Of a stretch of DNA of 64,000 bases, positions 10,393 to 18,061 are shown piece after piece. The position numbers and the translations under genes are program-made. The notes under the pieces are model-generated. The model made no database searches and was not told the DNA's origin. It saw nothing but the letters and a program-made list of their open reading frames with translations. The stretch is taken from assembly GCA_017532355.1 (NCBI GenBank), contig JAFXJK010000058.1, forward strand, positions 1-64,000, read 5' to 3'. How positions within the stretch are numbered: the stretch's first letter is position 1; the number at the start of each line of letters is the position of its first letter. Origin of the DNA: Oscillospiraceae bacterium (GTDB lineage: Bacteria; Bacillota_A; Clostridia; Oscillospirales; JAAYXM01).

Positions 10393-11160
10393 TTAAAAAC
10401 AACCGCTCATAATGGCATCGGAGCCGCCGTCGACAATCATGACAGAGCCTGTCATCGGGTGAGAAGCGTCGGTTGCGAGGAAATATGCATTATTGCCCAT
10501 TGTTTCTTTGGTCGAGAATTCTCCGAGCGGAATCTTTTTCTTTCTGCTCTCAATCTCTGCCGCATCATATTCATCATCATATCGCGTTGTCCATATAGCA
10601 CCGGGGGCGAGACAGTTTACGCGCACCCCATACGGTGCAAAATCAAGCGCAAGAGCCTTTGTCATAGAAGCAATCGCGCCCTTGCTTGCAACGTATCCGC
10701 TGCGCTCGGGAAGAGCATCCTTGTAGTTTATCGAACCGACAAAAACTATTGTTGCGCCTTTTGCCTTTCCCGTTCTTATCATCTGGTTGACCGCCGCACG
10801 TGCAGGCATAAAATAGCCGACGACGTTTGTTGTAAGCACGTTCTGCCATTCTGTGGGATCGACCGTAAGCGGGTTCATCCACCGTCCGAGGTTTGCGGCG
10901 TTGCAGATAACGGAATCAAGCTCTATTCCCGCATCCTCGATTTTGTCAAACAGTTTTTCGGTATCGGTTATGGCGTCAAGCGGAGAATATCCAAAGCCAA
11001 AACACGGAACGCCGAATTCCTTTTCAAGCTCTGCGGCAACCGCTTTCGCGTCGCTCTCGTTTCGGCTGGTGATTACGGTCTGCCAGCCTTCCTTCAAAAA
11101 CTTTCTTGCGATTCCGAGCCCTGAATTTCTTACTGCACCTGTTATGAGAACACTTTTCAT
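10393..11160 (-). CDS. SDR-family oxidoreductase
   Basis: A short-chain dehydrogenase/reductase of 255 residues with the Rossmann motif TGAVRNSGLG (7-16), NAAN (87-90), catalytic Ser143 and the YxxxK pair Tyr156/Lys160 in SGYVASKGA. The open frame begins at 11184, but ATG 11160 with AAAGGGG just upstream and the usual MKSVLITG start is preferred. The place between the UxuA-like and SMP-30-like genes suggests a keto-sugar-acid or fructuronate-type reductase, but SDR sequence alone does not give the substrate. Confidence 0.85.
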   Translation of the reverse strand: MKSVLITGAVRNSGLGIARKFLKEGWQTVITSRNESDAKAVAAELEKEFGVPCFGFGYSPLDAITDTEKLFDKIEDAGIELDSVICNAANLGRWMNPLTVDPTEWQNVLTTNVVGYFMPARAAVNQMIRTGKAKGATIVFVGSINYKDALPERSGYVASKGAIASMTKALALDFAPYGVRVNCLAPGAIWTTRYDDEYDAAEIESRKKKIPLGEFSTKETMGNNAYFLATDASHPMTGSVMIVDGGSDAIMSGCF

Positions 11161-11177
11161 AAAAATACCCCTTTCAA

Positions 11178-12020
11178 TTACCATTTATAATAATTTATTT
11201 CTTTTCCGCGCACACCGACATCGATCTTATAAATCCTTCCCGCGTCGGGGAAAGAGGAAAGGTCGTCCTTCGCGGCGGTCGTGATATAAAGCTTTGACAA
11301 ATCCTTATCGCCAAACGCACACGACGAAGCTTTAGGGCAAGGAATGCGTATTTCGTCTGTTATCTCACCGGTTTTTTTATCAATATGTATAACCTTGTGC
11401 CCTCCCCAGAGCGCTACCCACAGATTGTCATTTTCATCAAGCGTCATCCCGTCGGGAAGCCCCGATTCGGCAGGGATATCAACAAGTGTTCTGCGTCCGG
11501 AAAGCGCCCCCGTGGTTATATCAAAGTCAAAAATTTCTACCGCCTGACGAGGAGAGTCGATATAATACATTAGCTTGCCATCGCGCGTCCAGTCTATTCC
11601 GTTTGAGCATGCACACTTATCAAAAAGCTCAGTAAGAACATTGTCGCGAAGTCTGTAAAAGGCGCCCTGACCGTTATAGTCTGTCGTTCCGACATACAAC
11701 GCACCGTCGGGCCCGACTTTGCCGTCGTTGAAGCGTCTGCCCTTGATTTTTGTTTTCTGATGAGCAAGGGCCATCTTTCCGCTATTATCAAGGCGGTAAA
11801 TACCGTCTTGGAGCCCTAAAAGCAAATCGCCGTTTTCACAAAGAGCGATGCAGCCTATCTGTTGGGGCAGTTCAGTTTTTCTGACATCAGCACCGCGCAT
11901 TTTGTATATAGCTTGTCCGAGTATGTCGAGAAAATGAAATGTATCGTTTCTTGAATCCCACAGTGGATTCTCCCCGGCTTCAAGCGGAGAAGCGTAAATT
12001 AACTCAAGCCCGTTCTCCAT
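11178..12020 (-). CDS. SMP-30/gluconolactonase-family protein
   Basis: A six-bladed beta-propeller of about 280 residues. Metal-site segments of the family can be seen: GENPLWD near the N-terminus (Glu), SNGIDWT in the middle and the Asp of LPDGMTLDENDNLWVA. Such enzymes open sugar lactones such as glucono- or uronolactones. A GTG at 12029 is possible, but GAGGTG correctly spaced before ATG 12020 decides the start. It is the first gene of the operon, behind a promoter that faces the AraC gene. The reading frame ends 18 bases before the start of the SDR gene. Confidence 0.88.
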   Translation of the reverse strand: MENGLELIYASPLEAGENPLWDSRNDTFHFLDILGQAIYKMRGADVRKTELPQQIGCIALCENGDLLLGLQDGIYRLDNSGKMALAHQKTKIKGRRFNDGKVGPDGALYVGTTDYNGQGAFYRLRDNVLTELFDKCACSNGIDWTRDGKLMYYIDSPRQAVEIFDFDITTGALSGRRTLVDIPAESGLPDGMTLDENDNLWVALWGGHKVIHIDKKTGEITDEIRIPCPKASSCAFGDKDLSKLYITTAAKDDLSSFPDAGRIYKIDVGVRGKEINYYKW

Positions 12021-12041
12021 CTGCCTCACCTCTTAAATACA

Positions 12042-12070
12042 ATTATATATGTTTGTTAATGTATGGTAAA
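12042..12070 (-). promoter_or_regulatory. Promoter of the sugar-acid operon
   Basis: On the minus strand TTTACC (12065-12070) and TATAAT (12042-12047) are 17 bp apart. The weak -35 fits an activator-dependent promoter, and the AraC gene is divergent. Confidence 0.6.
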
Positions 12071-12100
12071 TCAAATATATCGTTTTTTAATATAAGTATA

Positions 12101-12129
12101 TTGACTTATTTTGCAAAGTGAGGCATAAT
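12101..12129 (+). promoter_or_regulatory. Promoter of the AraC-family gene
   Basis: TTGACT (12101-12106) and CATAAT (12124-12129) are separated by 17 bp. GGAGGGAG follows before the ATG at 12157. Confidence 0.72.
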
Positions 12130-12156
12130 TAAACAAAAAGGAGGAGGGAGAGAAAA

Positions 12157-12975
12157 ATGAAAAAAACCATACTTGAAGCAAGGTCATTTGTTTCGCAAGG
12201 CGGAGTTGCACAAAAGAGAATTGTGAAGAATTACGAAATAGACATTGAATGTGGGGATGGCAGAATATATACATATAACGATAAGACATACAAACTCAAG
12301 CGCGGAGATGTTCTCGTAAGAGCGCCGGGCAGCGAGGTTGCGGCATACGGTCTGCAGAAGTCTTATCTTCTGACTCTCGATTTTTCCTCCTGCAAAAATG
12401 ATGTGATGTACAGCAGAAATGTCCCCGGTAAAATTGCGCCGCTCACGGACAATGAGCTTATATGCGCGCTTCCCGATGTGATGCACCCGAGAAATCCGTA
12501 TATGCTGTTTGAGTTGTACGAAAAGCTTATTCGCACTCCTTCGCTCTCATCAAGCGCGGCACATTCCCTCGTTGATGAAATAATCTTCATCCTGAACGCT
12601 GAGGTCGCGCATAAAAAGTATATGCACGAAAAAAACGGCAACGATGTTATGGAAAAAGTTATAAACTATATGGGACAAAACCTCTCAAACCGCATCACAC
12701 TCGATGAGCTTGCAGAAGTTGCAAATTTTGAAAAAAGCTATTTCATAAGGTTTTTCAAGAAAGAAAGCGGGATGCCTCCGTTTAAAATGCTCAAAGAAAT
12801 GAGGCTTGCGCGCGCATCTGACCTGATTGTATCCACGGAAATGAAAATATGTGATGTTGCAAGCAGCTTGGGATATAACACGACCTCCTTCTTTATTTCG
12901 GAGTATAAAAAACGCTTTGGAGTAACCCCGTCGTCACACAGACAGGGAATATGGAAAGATGGATTTTACAAATAA
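12157..12975 (+). CDS. AraC-family transcriptional regulator (sugar-acid cluster)
   Basis: A 272-residue regulator with an N-terminal cupin-like ligand domain and a C-terminal pair of helix-turn-helix motifs (about 165-262; ITLDELAEVANFEKSYFIRF and the classical second part ICDVASSLGYNTTSFFISEY with KKRFGVTPSSHR). The strong GGAGGGAG fixes the start. It is divergent from the SMP-30/SDR/UxuA/glycosidase operon with a shared 136-bp spacer, so it most likely activates that operon when a sugar or sugar acid is bound. The ligand is not known. Confidence 0.9.
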   Translation: MKKTILEARSFVSQGGVAQKRIVKNYEIDIECGDGRIYTYNDKTYKLKRGDVLVRAPGSEVAAYGLQKSYLLTLDFSSCKNDVMYSRNVPGKIAPLTDNELICALPDVMHPRNPYMLFELYEKLIRTPSLSSSAAHSLVDEIIFILNAEVAHKKYMHEKNGNDVMEKVINYMGQNLSNRITLDELAEVANFEKSYFIRFFKKESGMPPFKMLKEMRLARASDLIVSTEMKICDVASSLGYNTTSFFISEYKKRFGVTPSSHRQGIWKDGFYK

Positions 12976-12980
12976 AAGTC

Positions 12981-13009
12981 TTGACAAAACTTCCTCTTTA
13001 GTCTATAAT
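12981..13009 (+). promoter_or_regulatory. Consensus promoter of tRNA-Val
   Basis: TTGACA (12981-12986) and TATAAT (13004-13009) with an exact 17-bp spacer sit just upstream of the tRNA. Confidence 0.92.
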
Positions 13010-13025
13010 ATCTAATGTTCGGTTT

Positions 13026-13101
13026 GGACGATTAGCTCAGCTGGTAGAGCATCTGCTTGACGTGCAGAGGGTCAGCGGTTCGAGTCCGTTATCGTCCACC
13101 A
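13026..13101 (+). tRNA. tRNA-Val (GAC anticodon)
   Basis: A complete 76-base cloverleaf. The acceptor GGACGAT pairs with ATCGTCC; the D arm is GCTCAGCTGGTAGAGC; the anticodon loop TTGACGT in the TCTGC/GCAGA stem gives anticodon GAC (13059-13061); the T arm is GCGG-TTCGAGT-CCGT. CCA is encoded. It has its own consensus promoter and terminator. Confidence 0.97.
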
Positions 13102-13103
13102 CG

Positions 13104-13134
13104 AAAAAGCAAGTCAGAAGACTTGCTTTTTTTG
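13104..13134 (+). terminator. Terminator of tRNA-Val
   Basis: The stem AAAAAGCAAGTC/GACTTGCTTTTT with an AGAA loop is followed by more T residues. Confidence 0.92.
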
Positions 13135-13161
13135 TTACATCATACTCCGTGAGGTGAAAAA

Positions 13162-14010
13162 ATGAATTTAGATAGAATTGTAAGAGAGTGCGGATTGTCT
13201 GGCGGCGTCGTCGAAACGCTTTTAAAAACAGAGGTAAAAGAAGAAAACATAGATTTCCTGACAGATGCCTACGACAAAGGAGACGAGGTGTTCGGGGAAG
13301 CTATTGCGACTGTTGCAAAGCTTGAGAACATCACGGCGGAGGAGCTAAATCTCTATATCTATATCCTTCTTTACGTCCGTATATATTCGCTTTACCGCGA
13401 AAGAGAAATCCCCGACAATATCTTTTTCGATACCGTCCGCCGCGAGATTGAGTCGATAGCCGGACTTTGCTTCAAAGAACTTGGCATATACGGAATACAG
13501 CAGAACAAGTACCGCCGCTGGCTGCGCTTTTCTCTCGACGGTCGCCTCTTTGCGCTCGGTGCGCTCAGCTTTGAGCTTCGTTATGACAGCGAGTTTGAAG
13601 GAGAGGTTGATGGCGTAACCCTCAAAAAAGGCGACACTCACGTCTCCGTTCACATTCCGAGATACGAAAAGCTCACCGAGGAAAGATGCGAGGAAGCTTA
13701 CAGCCTTGCCCGTGAGTTCTTCAAAAAACATTTCGGGCTTGAGAAGATAGTTTTTCTCTGCCATTCGTGGATGCTGCACCCGTGGCTTGAGGAAGTGCTT
13801 CCGAAAACCTCGGGAATAATAAAGTTTTCAGAAAAGTACAAAAAAATCGAGGTGGAAGAACACCTCGCTGAAGTAAAATTCTGGATTTTTCCCGATGACG
13901 AGAATACGCCGATTGATGAACTGCCGCAGAACACCTCGCTTCAGCGCGCTTTCATCGAAAAGGCAAGAGCAGGGGAGAGCCTTGGCGTTGCCTGCGGAAT
14001 AAGAACATAG
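13162..14010 (+). CDS. GNAT-like acyltransferase-domain protein (DUF5596-type)
   Basis: A 282-residue soluble protein. The N-terminal helical part (about 1-120) and the C-terminal segment with VHIPRYEKLTEE and FLCHSWMLHPWLEEVLP match what I know of the DUF5596/GNAT-like C-terminal family found in Clostridia, annotated as acyltransferase-domain protein. The catalytic role is not established. GAGGTG precedes the ATG by 8 bases. It stands alone between the tRNA-Val terminator and a large hairpin. No signal peptide or membrane segment is seen. Confidence 0.7.
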   Translation: MNLDRIVRECGLSGGVVETLLKTEVKEENIDFLTDAYDKGDEVFGEAIATVAKLENITAEELNLYIYILLYVRIYSLYREREIPDNIFFDTVRREIESIAGLCFKELGIYGIQQNKYRRWLRFSLDGRLFALGALSFELRYDSEFEGEVDGVTLKKGDTHVSVHIPRYEKLTEERCEEAYSLAREFFKKHFGLEKIVFLCHSWMLHPWLEEVLPKTSGIIKFSEKYKKIEVEEHLAEVKFWIFPDDENTPIDELPQNTSLQRAFIEKARAGESLGVACGIRT

Positions 14011-14013
14011 AAA

Positions 14014-14064
14014 CACCCCCGGCTGATGTAATCTTTCACCTTACATCACATCCGGGGGTTATTT
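14014..14064. terminator. Long hairpin after the GNAT-like gene
   Basis: ACCCCCGG then TGATGTAA pair with TTACATCA and CCGGGGGT across a short loop. The T tracts are modest on both strands (TTATTTCT on plus, TGTTTCT on minus). It could also end a minus-strand transcript coming from 14362-14390. Confidence 0.7.
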
Positions 14065-14356
14065 CTGTTCACTCTTGATATCTAACATCAATTTAACCTC
14101 TCTTTCTGCTGAATCTGCGTCCTTCTGTTTATTTGATGCATTCCACTTCTTATCAAAACTCGAATCTTCTTCTTATTCGGCAAAACTTAAACAGTTGTGG
14201 AGTTTCTGTGGCACATCTGATTTTGTTACTTTGAAGGAGGCAGTTTTTTGAGTGGTCTTTCAGGAAAGGCGACTTAAACTGTCGTTTTACTTTTATCTAT
14301 CCCTTTATCTGATTGACCTTGGTTTTTACCGGAACATTGGTATCACCCTTTCTTTG
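14065..14356 (-). ncRNA. Candidate untranslated transcript, minus strand
   Basis: There is no plausible long frame here on either strand, but a good minus-strand promoter (14362-14390) faces into the stretch and the hairpin at 14014-14064 would end the transcript, giving about 300 bases. Internal inverted repeats exist (CAGTTT with AAACTG flanking the GTCGCCTTTCC segment). Two tiny frames with ribosome binding sites are present, a 3-codon one right after the start and a 9-codon one before the hairpin. I do not recognise a known RNA family. Confidence 0.35.
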
Positions 14357-14361
14357 TCTAT

Positions 14362-14390
14362 ATAATAGCATTTTAAAACCGTCATTTCAA
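14362..14390 (-). promoter_or_regulatory. Orphan promoter reading into the 14.0-14.36 kb gap
   Basis: On the minus strand TTGAAA (14385-14390), 17 bp, then TATTAT (14362-14367) preceded by an extended TGC. No annotated gene lies downstream on this strand. Confidence 0.55.
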
Positions 14391-14464
14391 TTAGTAAAAT
14401 ACATAAAGTTCAGAGCTTCATTTTATGCAAAACACAGAACTTTTCGGCGAAAGTGAGATTTGTG

Positions 14465-14494
14465 TTGACTTTATATATTGAGGTGTGATAAACT
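14465..14494 (+). promoter_or_regulatory. Orphan promoter before a short terminated leader
   Basis: TTGACT (14465-14470), 18 bp, extended TGA then TAAACT (14489-14494). A terminator at 14530-14552 would stop the transcript after about 50 bases. Confidence 0.5.
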
Positions 14495-14529
14495 AAATAT
14501 GTTGGGTTGTTAAAAAAATAACAATTTCA

Positions 14530-14552
14530 CGTCGCACAGCGACGCTTTTTTT
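14530..14552 (+). terminator. Terminator ahead of the tyrS promoter
   Basis: CGTCGC-ACA-GCGACG is followed by C and seven T residues. A second small stem TTGTTA/TAACAA (14507-14524) precedes it. Confidence 0.8.
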
Positions 14553-14566
14553 ATGCCCGTCCGCCC

Positions 14567-14595
14567 TTGAAATTTTACCCTTTATATGGTATAGT
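14567..14595 (+). promoter_or_regulatory. Promoter of tyrS
   Basis: TTGAAA (14567-14572) and TATAGT (14590-14595) are separated by 17 bp, downstream of the terminator. tyrS is therefore probably not under a T-box leader. Confidence 0.75.
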
Positions 14596-14624
14596 AGAAG
14601 AAACACGAAAGAAGGTTGTTTTTA

Positions 14625-15845
14625 ATGAAGATTTATGAAGAACTCGTTGCGCGCGGACTTATCGCTCAGGTTACAAATGAAGAAGAAATCCGCGAGCTTG
14701 TCAATAACGGTCGTGCAACATTCTATATAGGTTTTGACCCTACGGCTGACTCTCTCCACGTCGGGCACTTCATGGCGCTCTGCCTTATGAAGCGTCTCCA
14801 GATGGCAGGCAACCGCCCGATTGCTCTTATCGGCGGCGGCACGGCTATGATTGGCGACCCGTCGGGCAGAACCGATATGCGTTCAATGATGACACAGGAG
14901 ACAATCCAGCACAACTGCGCTTGCTTCAAGAAGCAGATGGAGCGCTTCATCGAGTTTGGCGAAGGCAAGGCTATGATGGTGAATAATGCTGACTGGCTCC
15001 TTCCGCTTAACTATGTCGATGTTCTCCGCGAGGTCGGCGCTTGCTTCTCAGTTAACAATATGCTCCGTGCAGAGTGCTACAAACAGCGTATGGAAAAGGG
15101 GCTCTCGTTCCTTGAGTTCAACTATATGATAATGCAGTCTTACGACTTCTACTATATGTATCAGAAGCTCGGCTGCAATATGCAGTTTGGCGGTAACGAC
15201 CAGTGGAGCAATATGCTCGGCGGTACGGAGCTTATCCGCAAAAAGCTCGGAAAAGATGCTCACGCGATGACGATTACGCTTCTCTTAAACTCCGAGGGAA
15301 AGAAGATGGGTAAAACTGCTCGCGGCGCCGTATGGCTTGATCCGAACAAGACAAGCCCGTTTGAGTTCTATCAGTACTGGAGAAATGTTGACGATGCTGA
15401 CGTTATGAAGTGCATCCGCATGCTCACATTCATCCCGATTGAAGAAATCGACGAGATTGAAAAGTGGGACGACAGCCGCATCAACGAAAAGAAAGAGCTT
15501 CTCGCTTATGAGCTTACAGCTCTCGTTCACGGCGAAGAAGAAGCTACAAAGGCTCGCGACGCGGCAAGAAGCCTCTTCTCGGGTGGCGGAGACGACTCAA
15601 ACATGCCGACCACAGAGCTTTCTGCAGCTGACGTTGGTGACGGTATCGGTATCCTCGATTTGCTCTTAAAATGCGGACTCTGCCCGTCTAAGGGCGAGGC
15701 GAGACGCCTTGTTCAGCAGGGCGGCATCTCGCTTGACGGTGAAAAGGTTGACGCGGCTGACTTCGTTGTTTCGGAAGATGCGCTCAAGTCAGGCGTTAAG
15801 ATTAAAAAGGGAAAGAAAGTTTTCCACCGCGCAATAATAGGTTAA
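14625..15845 (+). CDS. tyrS: Tyrosyl-tRNA synthetase
   Basis: Class I aminoacyl-tRNA synthetase that charges tRNA-Tyr. The 406 residues carry the Rossmann core with HVGH (45-48, HIGH signature), GGNDQWSNMLGG for tyrosine/ATP binding, KMGKT (KMSKS variant) and a C-terminal S4-type RNA-binding domain with CGLCPSKGEARRLVQQGGI. An in-frame TTG at 14616 exists, but ATG 14625, spaced from GAAGG, is the family-typical start. It has its own promoter and terminator. The T-box leader common for Firmicute tyrS genes is not seen: the roughly 30-base leader is too short. Confidence 0.97.
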   Translation: MKIYEELVARGLIAQVTNEEEIRELVNNGRATFYIGFDPTADSLHVGHFMALCLMKRLQMAGNRPIALIGGGTAMIGDPSGRTDMRSMMTQETIQHNCACFKKQMERFIEFGEGKAMMVNNADWLLPLNYVDVLREVGACFSVNNMLRAECYKQRMEKGLSFLEFNYMIMQSYDFYYMYQKLGCNMQFGGNDQWSNMLGGTELIRKKLGKDAHAMTITLLLNSEGKKMGKTARGAVWLDPNKTSPFEFYQYWRNVDDADVMKCIRMLTFIPIEEIDEIEKWDDSRINEKKELLAYELTALVHGEEEATKARDAARSLFSGGGDDSNMPTTELSAADVGDGIGILDLLLKCGLCPSKGEARRLVQQGGISLDGEKVDAADFVVSEDALKSGVKIKKGKKVFHRAIIG

Positions 15846-15846
15846 G

Positions 15847-15890
15847 AAAAAAGCCTTCCAAACAGATTTGTTTGGAAGGCTTTTTTGTTT
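15847..15890. terminator. Bidirectional terminator after tyrS
   Basis: The stem AAAAAAGCCTTCCAAAC/GTTTGGAAGGCTTTTTT has T tracts on both sides and serves tyrS and the convergent AraC gene. Confidence 0.92.
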
Positions 15891-15897
15891 TTAAATA

Positions 15898-16701
15898 TTA
15901 AAGCCGCGCCCTGTACTCCGTTGGGCTTAAACCCGTTTCGTTTTTAAAAAACTGCGTGAAATGGTTCGGGTATGAAAAATTCATCATCTCAGCGATTTTT
16001 GAGACAGATGCCCCTTCCGCGAGAAGGCGTATTGCCTCGCGCAGGCGAAGTTTTCGGTAATACTCTTTCGGAGAGAGGTCGCAAAACTTTGAAAAAAGCG
16101 CTTTGAGGTAGCTTCGACTTATATTCACGCGCCTTGCAATTTCTTCAAGGGAGACGTTGGAATAAATCTCGCTCTCCATCGCCTCAATGACCGCTCGATA
16201 AGCTTTTGCCGCGCTCGTTGAGAGAACTTTGCCGTGATGCGCAGAGCTACGACAGATATCGATAATGAGAGCTTCAAGCTCAAGCGTCGCAAGCTGGCCG
16301 ATTTCTTTCGGCGCGCTTTCTTCAAGAAAGTCGCGTGCTTTAGAAAACGCCGAGATAAAACGCTCTTCAAGACGCAGGTCAAGCGAGAATAGATGGTCAT
16401 AAATCCCGTCAGGGAGCGCACCGCGCACCCTCATAGAGAGGTTGTAGACTTTTGGCGACGTGCCTTTCGCGCTCTTTATCTTGTGAAACTCCATCGGCGC
16501 GTGGAAGAGAATTGTGCCGCCGTCGACGAGATAAATCGTCTCTTCTTTAACGACTTCGACCGCGCCGCTTTTTATATAAACAAGCTCAATAAAGTCGTGG
16601 AGCTCACCGTCGAAGATAAACTTGCTTGAAAAATTGCGCTCAAAAGGGTAGGCGAGGCTCTCGATTTCAAAAGACCTCGAAACGGGTTTGAATGGTGCCA
16701 T
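15898..16701 (-). CDS. AraC-family transcriptional regulator (GH109-like cluster)
   Basis: A 267-residue regulator. The N-terminal part is a cupin-like domain (HDFIELVYIKSGAVEV and GGTILFHAPMEFHKI are typical), and the C-terminal about 100 residues hold two helix-turn-helix units (VSLEEIARRVNISRSYLKAL and ASVSKIAEMMNFSYPNHFTQ, ending TGLSPTEYRARL). The open frame runs to 17172, but that would run antisense over the neighbouring gene; ATG 16701 is chosen although no clear ribosome binding site is visible. It is divergent from the GH109-like gene and probably its regulator. Confidence 0.88.
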   Translation of the reverse strand: MAPFKPVSRSFEIESLAYPFERNFSSKFIFDGELHDFIELVYIKSGAVEVVKEETIYLVDGGTILFHAPMEFHKIKSAKGTSPKVYNLSMRVRGALPDGIYDHLFSLDLRLEERFISAFSKARDFLEESAPKEIGQLATLELEALIIDICRSSAHHGKVLSTSAAKAYRAVIEAMESEIYSNVSLEEIARRVNISRSYLKALFSKFCDLSPKEYYRKLRLREAIRLLAEGASVSKIAEMMNFSYPNHFTQFFKNETGLSPTEYRARL

Positions 16702-16770
16702 TGTATAATCACTGTCCAATTTTGTATATTTTGTGTCTGCGGAGGTATTTATATATAAAAAAAGATGCGA

Positions 16771-16805
16771 TATAATTATTTTACCACAAAAAATACAAGT
16801 GTCAA
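16771..16805. promoter_or_regulatory. Overlapping divergent promoters
   Basis: The minus strand has TTGACA (16800-16805), 16 bp, TAAAAT (16778-16783) for the AraC gene. The plus strand has TATAAT at 16771-16776 with a weak TTTATA -35 (16748-16753) for the oxidoreductase gene. The overlap would allow mutual control. Confidence 0.6.
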
Positions 16806-16819
16806 TGGGGTGGCAAAAA

Positions 16820-18058
16820 ATGAAAGAAAAAGTAAAAATCGGATGCGTTGGGCTCGGACGCCGAAGCACCGCGCTTATAGAACAGTGTTTTTCAAAAATG
16901 GCCGATGTCGAAATCGCCATGATTTGCGAGAAAAACGAAGAATACATCGAAAAAATAAAAACATACCTCAAGGAAAACGGAAATCCCGAGCCGATTGCAA
17001 CGCGCGAGTTTGACGACCTCCTTGAAAACCCCGAGCTTGACGCGATTGTCATCATGACCGGCTGGCAGGGAAGAGCAGAGCTTGCGTGCAAGTCGATGCG
17101 CGCAGGAAAGTACACTGCGATTGAAGTCGGCGGAGCGTTTGACCTCTCCGAGTGCTTCAAGCTCGTCGACACATACGAGGAAACGGGCGTTCCGCTTATG
17201 ATGCTTGAGAATTGCTGCTACGGCAGAGAGGAGATGCTCGCCCTCAACGTTGCGGAACAGGGCGGTTTTGGTGAAATCGTCCACTGCGCAGGAGGATACC
17301 ACCACTATCTTCCTGATGTCGAGCTTTTTGTCGGGCTTGACGGAGACTATCCGCACTACCGTATAAAGTCGTATATTGAGCGAAACTGCGAGCAGTATCC
17401 GACACACGAACTCGGTCCGATTTCAAAAGTGCTCAAATTAAACCGCGGAAACAAGATGCTCACGCTCTCTTCCTTCTCGTCGAAAGCGGCAGGGCTCAAA
17501 GCAAGGGCAAAATCGCTCCTCGGCGAGGATAGCCCCTACGCAAAGATCGATTACAGACAGGGTGACATCGTGACAACGATTATCACCTGCCTCGGCGGTG
17601 AGACGATTCACCTCTGCCTTGATACAACAACTCCGCGTCCGTACTACAGCCGAAATTTCACCGTTCGCGGAAGCCTCGGTATGTACAGTGAGGAGAGAAA
17701 AACTCTCTTCTTTGAGGGAATGGAAGAGGAGATAGAGAACAACATCGGTGAGATGTATGAAAAGTACGACCATCCGCTCTGGCGTGAATATCTCGCAGAG
17801 GGCGAAAAGGGCGGGCATAATGGCATCGACTGGCTCGTTTGCCGCGCATTTATAGAAAGCGTAAAGAACGAAACCGAGCCTCCGATTGACGTATACGACG
17901 CCGCTCTCTGGATGGCGGCAACTCCGCTTTCTGAGATGTCAATTGCGCGCGGCGGCGCACCTGTCGACGTTCCTGATTTCACACGCGGCAAATGGATATC
18001 GCGCGAGCCTGCGGTCGAGGGCAAATACTGCCTTGACAAAGTCTGCGAGGTGAAATAG
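16820..18058 (+). CDS. Gfo/Idh/MocA-family protein, GH109-like
   Basis: A 412-residue NAD(P)-binding protein. The Rossmann start KIGCVGLGRRS lies at residues 6-16. Several segments resemble GH109 enzymes, which use NAD in a redox-assisted cleavage of alpha-N-acetylgalactosaminides: AIEVGGAF, LVDTYEETGVPLMMLENCCY, YPTHELGPISKVLKLNRGN and SSKAAGL. Plain Gfo/Idh/MocA sugar dehydrogenase activity cannot be excluded. GGGGTGG precedes ATG 16820; the longer frame from 16733 would start before the -10. It is divergent from an AraC gene and followed after 3 bases by a YgjV-like gene. Confidence 0.82.
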   Translation: MKEKVKIGCVGLGRRSTALIEQCFSKMADVEIAMICEKNEEYIEKIKTYLKENGNPEPIATREFDDLLENPELDAIVIMTGWQGRAELACKSMRAGKYTAIEVGGAFDLSECFKLVDTYEETGVPLMMLENCCYGREEMLALNVAEQGGFGEIVHCAGGYHHYLPDVELFVGLDGDYPHYRIKSYIERNCEQYPTHELGPISKVLKLNRGNKMLTLSSFSSKAAGLKARAKSLLGEDSPYAKIDYRQGDIVTTIITCLGGETIHLCLDTTTPRPYYSRNFTVRGSLGMYSEERKTLFFEGMEEEIENNIGEMYEKYDHPLWREYLAEGEKGGHNGIDWLVCRAFIESVKNETEPPIDVYDAALWMAATPLSEMSIARGGAPVDVPDFTRGKWISREPAVEGKYCLDKVCEVK

Positions 18059-18061
18059 AGG

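Noticed and set aside
14465..14624. T-box leader upstream of tyrS
   Set aside because: Neither a T-box sequence nor a specifier loop is visible, and the tyrS promoter lies downstream of the terminator.
16702..17172. N-terminal extension of the AraC protein to 424 residues
   Set aside because: The extension is antisense to the oxidoreductase gene, and the cupin domain begins right after ATG 16701.
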